DNA of 64,000 nt, taken from the NCBI RefSeq assembly GCF_036010665.1, contig NZ_CP108581.1, positions 3,949,501-4,013,500 of the forward strand, in the 5' to 3' direction. The stretch comes from Microbispora sp. NBC_01189. Lineage in GTDB: Bacteria > Actinomycetota > Actinomycetes > Streptosporangiales > Streptosporangiaceae. Below the pieces are notes generated by a model. The model saw only the letters and a program-made list of their open reading frames with translations, made no database searches and had not been told where the DNA came from. The position numbers and the translations under genes were made by a program. Below, piece by piece: positions 56,982 through 64,000 of the stretch; positions within the stretch are counted from its first letter, which is position 1, and each line of letters starts with the position of its first letter.

Positions 56982-58097
56982 ATGACTCAGGAGATCGGGC
57001 GCGGCAAGAGCGGACGGCGGGCCTACGCGCTGGACGAGATCGGCATCGTGCCCTCCCGGCGCACCCGCGACCCGGAGGAGGTGTCGATCTCCTGGCAGAT
57101 CGACGCCTACCGCTTCGACTCTCCGCTCGTGGCGAGCCCGATGGACAGCGTCGTGTCGCCCGCGACGGCGATCGAGATCGGCCGCCTGGGCGGCCTCGGC
57201 GTGCTCGACCTGGAAGGGCTCTGGACCCGCTACGAGGACCCGGCGCCGCTGCTGGAGGAGGTCGCCACCCTCGACCCGCCGGCCGCGACCAGGCGGCTGC
57301 AGGAGATCTACACCGCGCCCATCAAGGACGAGCTCATCGGCCGCCGGATCGAGGAGATCCGCGCCGGTGGCGTCACGACCGCCGTACGGCTGTCGCCCCA
57401 GCGGACGGTGCAGCACCACAAGGCCGTCATCGACGCGGGCGTGGACATCTTCGTCATCCGCGGCACGACCGTCTCCGCCGAGCACGTGTCGGGCCGGGCC
57501 GAGCCGCTCAACCTCAAGCAGTTCATCTACGAACTCGACGTCCCGGTGATCGTGGGCGGCTGCGCGACGTACACGGCCGCGCTGCACCTCATGCGGACCG
57601 GCGCGGCGGGCGTGCTGGTCGGCTTCGGCGGCGGCGCCTCGCACACCACCCGCAACGTGCTCGGCGTGGTCGTGCCGATGGCGACCGCGATCTCCGACGT
57701 CGCGGCGGCCCGCCGCGACTACATGGACGAGTCGGGCGGCCGGTACGTCCACGTCGTCGCCGACGGCAGCATGGGCGGCTCCGGCGACATCGCCAAGGCC
57801 ATCGCCTGCGGCGCCGACGCCGTGATGGTGGGCTCCCCGCTCGCCCGGGCCAGTGAGGCCCCCGGCCACGGCTTCCACTGGGGTTCGGAGGCCCACCACC
57901 CCGAGCTTCCGCGCGGCAAGCGGGTCGAGTTCGGAACGATCGGCACGCTGCGGGAGATCCTGCACGGCCCGTCGTCGCTGTCCGACGGCTCGATGAACCT
58001 GCTCGGCGCGCTGCGCCGCACGATGGCCACGGCCGGTTACTCCGATCTCAAGGAGTTCCAGCGCGTCGAGGTCGTCGTCGCCCCGCCGCAGCGCTGA
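56982..58097 (+). CDS. guaB3: GuaB3-family IMP dehydrogenase-like protein
   Basis: The 371-residue protein belongs to the GuaB3 group found beside guaB in actinobacteria. It lacks the CBS domains (compare 494 residues for GuaB). It starts MTQEIGRGKSGRRAYALDEI and has LVASPMDSVVSP, VIVGGCATYTAAL and VVADGSMGGSGDIAKAIACG. The typical GuaB cysteine loop is altered to GAAGVLVGFGGGA. Its precise role is unsettled. Confidence -1.
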   Translation: MTQEIGRGKSGRRAYALDEIGIVPSRRTRDPEEVSISWQIDAYRFDSPLVASPMDSVVSPATAIEIGRLGGLGVLDLEGLWTRYEDPAPLLEEVATLDPPAATRRLQEIYTAPIKDELIGRRIEEIRAGGVTTAVRLSPQRTVQHHKAVIDAGVDIFVIRGTTVSAEHVSGRAEPLNLKQFIYELDVPVIVGGCATYTAALHLMRTGAAGVLVGFGGGASHTTRNVLGVVVPMATAISDVAAARRDYMDESGGRYVHVVADGSMGGSGDIAKAIACGADAVMVGSPLARASEAPGHGFHWGSEAHHPELPRGKRVEFGTIGTLREILHGPSSLSDGSMNLLGALRRTMATAGYSDLKEFQRVEVVVAPPQR

Positions 58098-58222
58098 TCC
58101 GTCGCCGGGAGAGCCGGGCCGCCGGGCCCGGCCCCCGGCTTGCCGGCAACGCGATCAGAGACGGCGCTTCAGATCAGGGGCGGCGCTTTGATCAGGGGCA
58201 GGCGCGGGCAGGAATGAGCGCC

Positions 58223-59356
58223 TCAGGGGCGGCGGACCCAGGCGCCGCGCTTCATCACGCCCGCGACGCCCAGGTCCTCGTCGAGCACGACGAGGTCGGC
58301 GTACCTGCCGAGCGTGATCGAGCCGGTCTCGCCGTCCAGACCGAGGACCCGGGCGGGGGTGAGGGAGGCCATCCTGGCGGCGTCCACGAGTGAGCGCCCG
58401 ACCTCCCGCACCGTACGGCGGAACGCCGCGTCCATGGTGAGCGTGCTGCCGGCGATCGCGCCTCCCTCCGCGAGGCGGGCCACGCCGTCCTTCACGTCGA
58501 CGGTCATCGGGCCGAGCGGATAGCGCCCGTCGCCCATGCCCGCCGCCGCCATCGCGTCGGTGATCAGCGCCGTGCGGTCCGCGCCCGCGGCGTCCATGGC
58601 CAGGCGCAGCATGGCCGGGTGCACGTGGACCCCGTCGTTGATCAGTTCCACGGTCACCCGCTCGTCCTGCAGCAGCGCCGCGATGGGCCCCGGCGCGCGG
58701 TGGCCGAGCGGCGGCAGCGCGTTGTAGAGGTGGGTCGCCACGGTCGCGCCGGCCTCGATGCCGTCGAGCGTCTGCTCGTAGGTCGCGTCGCTGTGCCCCA
58801 GGGCGGCGACGACCCCCTCGGCGGCGGCCTCTCTCACCACGTCGAGCGCGTCCGGCAGTTCGGGCGCGATCGTCAGCATCCGGACATGGCCCCGCCCGGC
58901 CTTCACCAGCGCGCGGAACTCCGCCACGTCGGGCGCGCGCAGCAGCGTGGGTTCGTGCGCGCCGCAGCGCGACCTCGCGATGTACGGCCCCTCGAAGTGG
59001 ACGCCGGCGACGAGACCCTGCTCGCACAGGTCGGCGAGCACCGACGCGGCCCGCGCGAGGGTGCCCGGCGCGGCGGTGACCAGACTGGCCACGAGGGTGG
59101 TCGAGCCGCGCCCCAGATGGAAGGCGGCGACCTCGGCGGCGGTCTCCGGGTCGCCGTCCGGGAAACTCCCGCCCGCGCCCCCGTGTGAGTGGATGTCCAC
59201 GAAACCTGGGACGACCGTGCGCCCGCCCAGGTCGTGCCCGTCGCGAGGCGCCTGCCCGCGCCCGATGTGGGTGATCCTGCCGTCCTCGATGGTGAGCCAG
59301 CCGTCGTGGACGCCGTCGGGAGTGACGATGCGGGCACCGGAGAGAGTCGTGCTCAT
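58223..59356 (-). CDS. nagA: N-acetylglucosamine-6-phosphate deacetylase
   Basis: NagA converts GlcNAc-6-P to GlcN-6-P in amino-sugar use and recycling. The 377-residue protein has the metal motif VDIHSHGGAGG, HFEGPYIA, VAALGHSDATYEQ, and the catalytic Asp in LITDAMAAAGMGD. An ATG at 59356 is used. One at 59365 is also in frame. The gene is convergent with guaB3. Confidence -1.
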   Translation of the reverse strand: MSTTLSGARIVTPDGVHDGWLTIEDGRITHIGRGQAPRDGHDLGGRTVVPGFVDIHSHGGAGGSFPDGDPETAAEVAAFHLGRGSTTLVASLVTAAPGTLARAASVLADLCEQGLVAGVHFEGPYIARSRCGAHEPTLLRAPDVAEFRALVKAGRGHVRMLTIAPELPDALDVVREAAAEGVVAALGHSDATYEQTLDGIEAGATVATHLYNALPPLGHRAPGPIAALLQDERVTVELINDGVHVHPAMLRLAMDAAGADRTALITDAMAAAGMGDGRYPLGPMTVDVKDGVARLAEGGAIAGSTLTMDAAFRRTVREVGRSLVDAARMASLTPARVLGLDGETGSITLGRYADLVVLDEDLGVAGVMKRGAWVRRP

Positions 59357-59547
59357 GCCGCCCATCCTTCCGCGAACGGCCCGCGCCCGCCGCGCGGGGT
59401 GTCCACGCCGCCGCGAGATCCGCCGCAGGATCATCCCCGACTTCTCCGTAGATCATTTAGAAAGGGGGGGACATAGGGGGATTCCGGGGTATTTACCGGC
59501 GGGTAGATTTACCACGGCAGAGGCGAAGGGCGTACAGAGGAAACCCT

Positions 59548-61308
59548 ATGACGGCGAGGATGGGGACGGCGCGGCTGGGCCCGGAGGAACGGACCACCGC
59601 TCTGGGGCGGATGGCGGCGCAGGAGCTCGACGTGGTCGTGATCGGCGGCGGGGTGGTCGGCGCGGGCGTCGCGCTCGACGCCGCGACCCGCGGGCTCTCG
59701 GTGGGGCTGGTGGAGGCGCGCGACTTCGCCTCCGGCACGTCGTCGCGGTCCTCCAAACTGATCCACGGCGGGCTGCGCTATCTGGAGCAGCTCAACTTCG
59801 ACCTGGTCAGAGAGGCACTGAGGGAACGCTCCCTGCTGCTGAAGCGGATCGCGCCGCACCTGGTCAAGCCGGTGCCGTTCCTGTTCCCGCTAACGCACCA
59901 GGGCTGGGAGCGGCCGTACATCGGGGCGGGGCTCGTCCTCTACGACACGCTCGGGCTCTCCTTCGGCCTCAACCGGGGGGTGCCGGGGCACCGTCACCTG
60001 ACCCGGCGCCAGGCGCTGCGGGTCGCCCCCTCGCTGCGCAGGTCGGCGTTCACCGGGGCCGTGCAGTACTGGGACGCCCAGGTCGACGATGCCCGCTTCG
60101 TGATGACGACCCTGCGCACCGCCGCGACGTACGGCGCGCACGTGGCCTCGCGGGTGCAGGCCGTGGGGTTCCTGCGCGAGGGGGAGCGGGTCACCGGGGT
60201 GCGCGTGTGCGACCTGGAGACGGGCGCGGAGTTCGACGTGCGCGCCCGCCAGGTCGTCAACGCCACCGGCGTCTGGACCGACGACATCCAGCAGCTCGTC
60301 GGCGGCCGGGGGCAGATCCACGTGCGGGCGTCCAAGGGCATCCACCTCGTGGTGCCGCGCGACCGCATCCACTCGCTCAGCGGGCTGATCATGCGTACGG
60401 AGAAGTCCGTGCTGTTCGTCATCCCGTGGGGCCGGCACTGGATCCTCGGGACCACCGACACCCGCTGGACGCTCGACAAGGCCCATCCGGCGGCCTCCCG
60501 GGCGGACATCGACTATCTGCTCGACCGGGTCAACTCGGTCCTTTCCGTGCCGCTGACCAGGGACGACGTCGAGGGCGTTTACGCCGGGCTGCGCCCGCTG
60601 CTGGCGGGGGAGTCCGAGGAGACCAGCAAGCTCTCGCGCGAGCACGTCGTCACCCACCCCGTGGCCGGGCTCGTCATGGTGGCGGGCGGCAAGTTCACGA
60701 CGTACCGCGTCATGGCGGCCGACGCCGTGGACGCGGTCGCGCACGGGCTCGACCAGCGCGTCCCGCCGTCGTGCACCGACCAGGTGCCGCTCGTCGGGGC
60801 GGAGGGCTACCAGGCCCTGTGGAACTCCCGCCACCGCCTGGCGCGGTCCTCGGGGCTGCACGTGGCCCGGATCGAGCACCTGCTGGAGCGGTACGGCTCG
60901 CTGATCGACGAGCTGCTGGCGCTCGTCGAGAAGGACCCCTCGCTCGGCCGGCCGCTCGACGGCGCGGACGACTACCTGCGCGCGGAGATCGTGTACGCGG
61001 CGACGCACGAGGGCGCCGGGCACCTCAACGACGCGCTGACCCGGCGCACCCGCATCTCGATCGAGACCTTCCATCGGGGGACCGCGGTCGCCCAGGAGGC
61101 CGCCGAACTCATGGCCGGCCCCCTCGGCTGGGACGCCGACCAGGTCAAGCGGGAGGTCGAGTACTACACCAAGCGGGTCGAGGCGGAGCGGGCCTCCCAG
61201 GAGCAGGACACCGACCAGGAGGCCGACGCGATCCGCCTCGGCGCGCCGGAGATCGTGCCCGTCGCGCCTCCGCGTGATCTCGCCAAGGCGCCCTGGAACG
61301 CGGGCTGA
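59548..61308 (+). CDS. glpD: Glycerol-3-phosphate dehydrogenase (FAD)
   Basis: GlpD oxidises glycerol-3-phosphate to DHAP and passes electrons to quinone. The 586-residue protein has the FAD motif VVIGGGVVGAGVALDAATRG, SSRSSKLIHGGLRYLEQ and GGKFTTYRVMAADAVDAVA, with a normal C-terminal helical domain and a charged tail. The ATG follows GAGGAAACCCT. It is a single-gene unit. A regulator site was not assigned. Confidence -1.
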   Translation: MTARMGTARLGPEERTTALGRMAAQELDVVVIGGGVVGAGVALDAATRGLSVGLVEARDFASGTSSRSSKLIHGGLRYLEQLNFDLVREALRERSLLLKRIAPHLVKPVPFLFPLTHQGWERPYIGAGLVLYDTLGLSFGLNRGVPGHRHLTRRQALRVAPSLRRSAFTGAVQYWDAQVDDARFVMTTLRTAATYGAHVASRVQAVGFLREGERVTGVRVCDLETGAEFDVRARQVVNATGVWTDDIQQLVGGRGQIHVRASKGIHLVVPRDRIHSLSGLIMRTEKSVLFVIPWGRHWILGTTDTRWTLDKAHPAASRADIDYLLDRVNSVLSVPLTRDDVEGVYAGLRPLLAGESEETSKLSREHVVTHPVAGLVMVAGGKFTTYRVMAADAVDAVAHGLDQRVPPSCTDQVPLVGAEGYQALWNSRHRLARSSGLHVARIEHLLERYGSLIDELLALVEKDPSLGRPLDGADDYLRAEIVYAATHEGAGHLNDALTRRTRISIETFHRGTAVAQEAAELMAGPLGWDADQVKREVEYYTKRVEAERASQEQDTDQEADAIRLGAPEIVPVAPPRDLAKAPWNAG

Positions 61309-61372
61309 CCCCTCTCAGCCGAATGGGTCCACGCCCGGCCGGTGGCGCTGACGCGTGCCGGGGGCTCGCCGA

Positions 61373-61570
61373 TCAGGCCCGCCCGTACAGCGCGGGCAGG
61401 TCCACGAGCAGGACGGCGGGGTCCCGCGCGGCCTCGGCCCGCAGGTCGTCGTCGAAGCCGGCGCCGCCGAAGTGCGGCCCCATCACCTTCGACAGGAAAC
61501 GCTGACGGGAGCGCCGCCAGACCTCCTCGGCGAGGCCGAGGCCGAGGATGTGTCCCGGTTTGGCTACCAA
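61373..61570 (-). pseudogene. Remnant of a DUF234-like ATPase gene
   Basis: A short frame (VAKPGHILGLGLAEEVWRRS, then RQRFLSKVMGPHFGGAGFDD and LRAEAARDPAVLLVDLPALY) looks like two conserved parts of a larger ATPase joined by loss of the middle: the region ending GPHF and the last ~25 residues. No proper start is seen. The fragment lies after glpD and before a strong palindrome. The family name is tentative. Confidence -1.
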
Positions 61571-61582
61571 AAGCGATCACCC

Positions 61583-61623
61583 TGTCACTGAAATACGGTT
61601 CGCTCGACCGTATTTCAGTGACA
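61583..61623. promoter_or_regulatory. Perfect 17-bp inverted repeat
   Basis: TGTCACTGAAATACGGT (61583-61599) and ACCGTATTTCAGTGACA (61607-61623) are perfect inverted copies around TCGCTCG. It lies 10 bp beyond the stop of the beta-propeller gene and 13 bp before the ATPase remnant. It may be an operator of the lost ATPase gene or a factor-dependent stop site. Its composition is AT-richer than a normal terminator here. Confidence -1.
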
Positions 61624-61632
61624 TGTGCGTCG

Positions 61633-63618
61633 TCAGGCGAAGGGGATCCACGCCCGGTCGGCCAGAGTGGCGGCGTCGCTGACCTTGAGACCGGCGCCGG
61701 AGAGGGTCCACAGGTCGCCGCCGATGACGAGGGAACGGCGGATGCCCTGGCTGTCGGGAGCGAAGCCCTTCTTCGCGGCGGGCTTCGGGTGGGTCACGAC
61801 GCCCAGCCTGGTGATCTCCCGGTCGCCGACCCGCAGTGCGAGGGCGGCGCTCTCCGTGACCTCGCCGCCGGCCCAGCTCTGCAGCGGGAGCACGGCCAGC
61901 CCGGTGGCGGGCCAGTAGAGGAAGGCGTGCGGGTCCCACTCGGCCTCCGAGCCGGAGTCCTTCCAGTGGAACCGCGACAGTACGGCGGGCGCGGCCGGGT
62001 CGACGACGTCGAACAGCGAGATTTGGGTGCCGAGCGCACGGCCCGCCTCGCTCGCCTCCTGGCCGATGCCGATGAGCCGTCCCTCGCCCGCCGGGTGGAG
62101 ATAGGCGGAGAAACCGGTGATCTTCAGCTCGCCGGTCACCTTCGGCGCGGCCGGATCGCGCAGGTCCAGCGCGTACAGGGGGTCGGTCTGACGGAAGGTC
62201 ACCACGTAGCCGAGGCCGCCCGTGAACCGCACCGAGTAGATCCGCTCGCCCTTGCCGAGCCCCGTCACCGAGCCGGTCGGGGTGAGGGTGCCGGCGTCGA
62301 GCACGTACACGCCGCTCTCGCTCGTGCTCGGGCTCGCGCCGAACACCTCGGCGCCGCTGGTCGTCGCCACCCGCAGATGGCCGTCGTACTCCGACAAGGA
62401 GTACTGGTTCAGCAGCCGTCCGGGCACCGATCCCGAGGTGACGTAGCGCGGGGCGCCGGGCCCGGAGACGTCGAAGCGGTGCACCTCCGTGCGCTCGGGC
62501 GTCGGCGTGGGCGCGGGCACGGCCTCCGAGCTTTCCGGCCCTGAGCTTTCCGGGACCGAGCTTTCCGGGACCGGAACCACGTCGATAGGGCGGGCCGTCC
62601 ACCACCGCGGATTGCTGGTGACGTAGAGGCTGCCCGCCGTCCCGTACACGGTGTCGCCGTCGGCCGCGACAGCGATCGGCGACGCCGAGCCGAACGGCGC
62701 GGCGGCGGCCAGGTCGATCGTGTGGACGGTCAGCATCGAGGTGCCGGTGAAACTGTCGGGGTGGCTGACCTGGTCACACTCGACCCGCTCGGTGCGGCCC
62801 GCGCCGCCGGCACCGTCGCCGCTCTCGATCGCGTACGACGGCAGCCACGCGTCGGCAGGAGTGGCCAGCACGGCCCGCCGGTTGGCAGCGAGCATCTCCC
62901 CCTCCGACGCGCCCTCCTTCGGTGTCGGGAAGGTGACGTCCGGCTGGGACCGGACGACGAGCCGCACCGTGGAGCCGGACTGCCGGGCGTCGACGTGCTG
63001 CCCGTGCACGGTCATCGCGCCGAGGACGCGCGGCTCGCCGGAGAGGTCCACGAGCACGTACCTCGGGCCGTCCGGCCCGACCCGGGTCTTGGCCATCGCC
63101 CCGAACGGGATGATCCCGCCGCCCTGGAACAGCACGAGCGCGCGGTCACCGTCGACCAGCAGATCGGCCTCGGCCCACCACTGGTCGCGGGCGACGAGCC
63201 GAAGCGTCCCGGTGACCCGCCGGGTCCGCGCGTCCGCGACGCGCAGCACGCCCCCGGTGACCGTGATCACCCGATCGCCGTCGGTCTTGACCAGGTCGGG
63301 CTCGTCCACGCCCGCCTCGTGCGTGTTGGTGGTGGAGAACGGCTGTTCGGGGGCCGCCCGCTTCGCCCCGCCCGCGTCCTCGCGGGCCGCGAAGAGCATG
63401 GCGTCGCCGAATCCCCAGGGCGTCACGTTCCGCGCGGCAGCCCGTCGCAGCCCCTCCGTCATCTCCGCGCAGTCCGTGTACGAGACGAGCCGCACCTTCC
63501 CGGTCAGGTCCACCGGAGACGGCGGGGAGTCCTGCGCTGTACGGCCGCCCGCGCAGCCCGCGGCTCCCGTCACGAGCAGAGCGGCGAGCACGCCCGCCGT
63601 ACGGATCGATGTCCTCAT
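61633..63618 (-). CDS. Secreted beta-propeller domain lipoprotein
   Basis: A 661-residue protein with a signal peptide and lipobox-like end at Cys22 (LLVTGAAGCAGG). The rest matches the beta-propeller domain family of secreted bacterial proteins: repeated blade-like units (VDEPDLVKTDGDRVITVTGG, VYVLDAGTLTPTGSVTGLGK, YALDLRDPAAPKVTGELKIT). A Pro/Ser-rich loop with tandem PESS units (VPESSVPESSGPESSEAVPA) lies between blades. Function is unknown. Confidence -1.
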   Translation of the reverse strand: MRTSIRTAGVLAALLVTGAAGCAGGRTAQDSPPSPVDLTGKVRLVSYTDCAEMTEGLRRAAARNVTPWGFGDAMLFAAREDAGGAKRAAPEQPFSTTNTHEAGVDEPDLVKTDGDRVITVTGGVLRVADARTRRVTGTLRLVARDQWWAEADLLVDGDRALVLFQGGGIIPFGAMAKTRVGPDGPRYVLVDLSGEPRVLGAMTVHGQHVDARQSGSTVRLVVRSQPDVTFPTPKEGASEGEMLAANRRAVLATPADAWLPSYAIESGDGAGGAGRTERVECDQVSHPDSFTGTSMLTVHTIDLAAAAPFGSASPIAVAADGDTVYGTAGSLYVTSNPRWWTARPIDVVPVPESSVPESSGPESSEAVPAPTPTPERTEVHRFDVSGPGAPRYVTSGSVPGRLLNQYSLSEYDGHLRVATTSGAEVFGASPSTSESGVYVLDAGTLTPTGSVTGLGKGERIYSVRFTGGLGYVVTFRQTDPLYALDLRDPAAPKVTGELKITGFSAYLHPAGEGRLIGIGQEASEAGRALGTQISLFDVVDPAAPAVLSRFHWKDSGSEAEWDPHAFLYWPATGLAVLPLQSWAGGEVTESAALALRVGDREITRLGVVTHPKPAAKKGFAPDSQGIRRSLVIGGDLWTLSGAGLKVSDAATLADRAWIPFA

Positions 63619-63675
63619 GCCTCCATGACGGATCACGCCCGGCCCCGGTTCGACGGGCCGAAACCGCTTCCCTTG

Positions 63676-63692
63676 AGCTTGGAGTCCAAGCT
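63676..63692. promoter_or_regulatory. Palindromic operator upstream of the TetR gene
   Basis: AGCTTGGA-G-TCCAAGCT (63676-63692) is a perfect palindrome with 8-bp arms. A second palindrome, TAGGTA-AA-TACCTA (63708-63721), lies 16 bp downstream. Both are in the spacer ahead of the TetR gene and divergent from the beta-propeller gene. Confidence -1.
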
Positions 63693-63743
63693 AGGATCTA
63701 GGGTTATTAGGTAAATACCTAGACATAGAAGGATGGTGTACAC

Positions 63744-64000
63744 ATGGCACGGGCCGGGCTGACGGCCGACCGGGTGACGCTCATCGGCGCCGAACTGGCG
63801 GACGAGGTCGGGCTGGAGCACGTGACCATGTCGGCCGTCGCGCGACGGCTCGGGGTGAAGGACGCCAGTCTCTACGCGCACGTCCGCGGCCTGGAGGACC
63901 TGCGTGGCCGGATCGCGCTGCTGGCGGCGGAAGAGAAGACGATCCGCATCGCGGAGGCGATCGCCGGGCGGGCCGGCAAGGACGCGCTGGTGGCCTACGC
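63744..64000 (+). CDS. TetR-family regulator, N-terminal part (cut by window edge)
   Basis: The ATG at 63744 opens a frame that runs off the window. MARAGLTADRVTLIGAELAD, VGLEHVTMSAVARRLGVKDA and SLYAHVRGLEDLRGRIALLA give a TetR/AcrR DNA-binding domain (helix-turn-helix about residues 28-50). The ligand domain starts at the edge. Two palindromes upstream are likely its operators. Confidence -1.
   Translation, partial: MARAGLTADRVTLIGAELADEVGLEHVTMSAVARRLGVKDASLYAHVRGLEDLRGRIALLAAEEKTIRIAEAIAGRAGKDALVAY

Overview
The window is a stretch of high-GC actinomycete chromosome. Three things point to the Streptosporangiales: the translation and purine gene order (map-infA-rpmJ-rpsM-rpsK-rpsD-rpoA-rplQ-truA, rplM-rpsI-glmM, coaA, acpS-nnr-alr, tsaE-tsaB-rimI-tsaD-groES-groEL, sigma factor-guaB-guaB3), the strong G/C preference at third codon positions, and a type I-E CRISPR repeat of the actinobacterial GTGCTCCCC...GATGGTCCC kind. 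The family assignment is inference. The actinobacterial origin is well supported.

Layout. Positions 1-6062 hold the end of the spc/alpha ribosomal operon through truA. Positions 6076-11501 hold three minus-strand envelope genes: two paralogous proline-rich single-pass proteins and a CAP-domain protein. Positions 11600-14250 hold rplM-rpsI-glmM with a good promoter, a leader hairpin and a terminator. Positions 14257-17888 hold five translationally coupled minus-strand genes: two ABC ATPases, two ABC-2 permeases and a small protein. coaA follows. Positions about 18900-36800 form an accessory island between coaA and acpS. It contains CRISPR array 1, a degenerate mini-CRISPR, a small membrane-protein gene, a complete type I-E cas operon (cas3-cse1-cse2-cas7-cas5-cas6e-cas1-cas2), CRISPR array 2 with 33 spacers, nested insertion-sequence remains, and a GntR/ATP-binding regulatory pair. 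Housekeeping order resumes with acpS, nnr, alr, the t6A genes (interrupted by a lipoprotein-like gene and a sortase gene), groES-groEL, an ECF sigma factor with a shortened anti-sigma gene, guaB, guaB3, nagA, glpD, a beta-propeller lipoprotein and a TetR regulator cut by the window edge.

The main discovery candidate lies between array 1 and cas3. Two degenerate I-E repeats (20122-20150 and 20172-20200) flank a 21-nt spacer-like segment. Read on the minus strand this forms a mini-crRNA unit with an intact 5' handle. Its first 13 nt match chromosomal positions 20355-20367 at 12 of 13 positions. The single mismatch is at position 6, which Cascade flips out, and the trinucleotide before the match is AAC. 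The matched site begins at the predicted transcription start of a small membrane-protein gene (20395-20580) that reads toward cas3. This is the architecture expected of a Cascade-guided regulatory RNA (CreR/CreA type) that represses the cas operon, or that holds a small toxin-like gene silent as long as Cascade is present.

Other points: an anti-sigma gene reduced to its sigma-binding part, repeated short in-frame tandem repeats in housekeeping proteins, a candidate short structured transcript ahead of guaB, a clean ISL3 insertion with an 8-bp target duplication inside an IS21-like end, and several clear operators (CIRCE, MarR-type, TetR-type).
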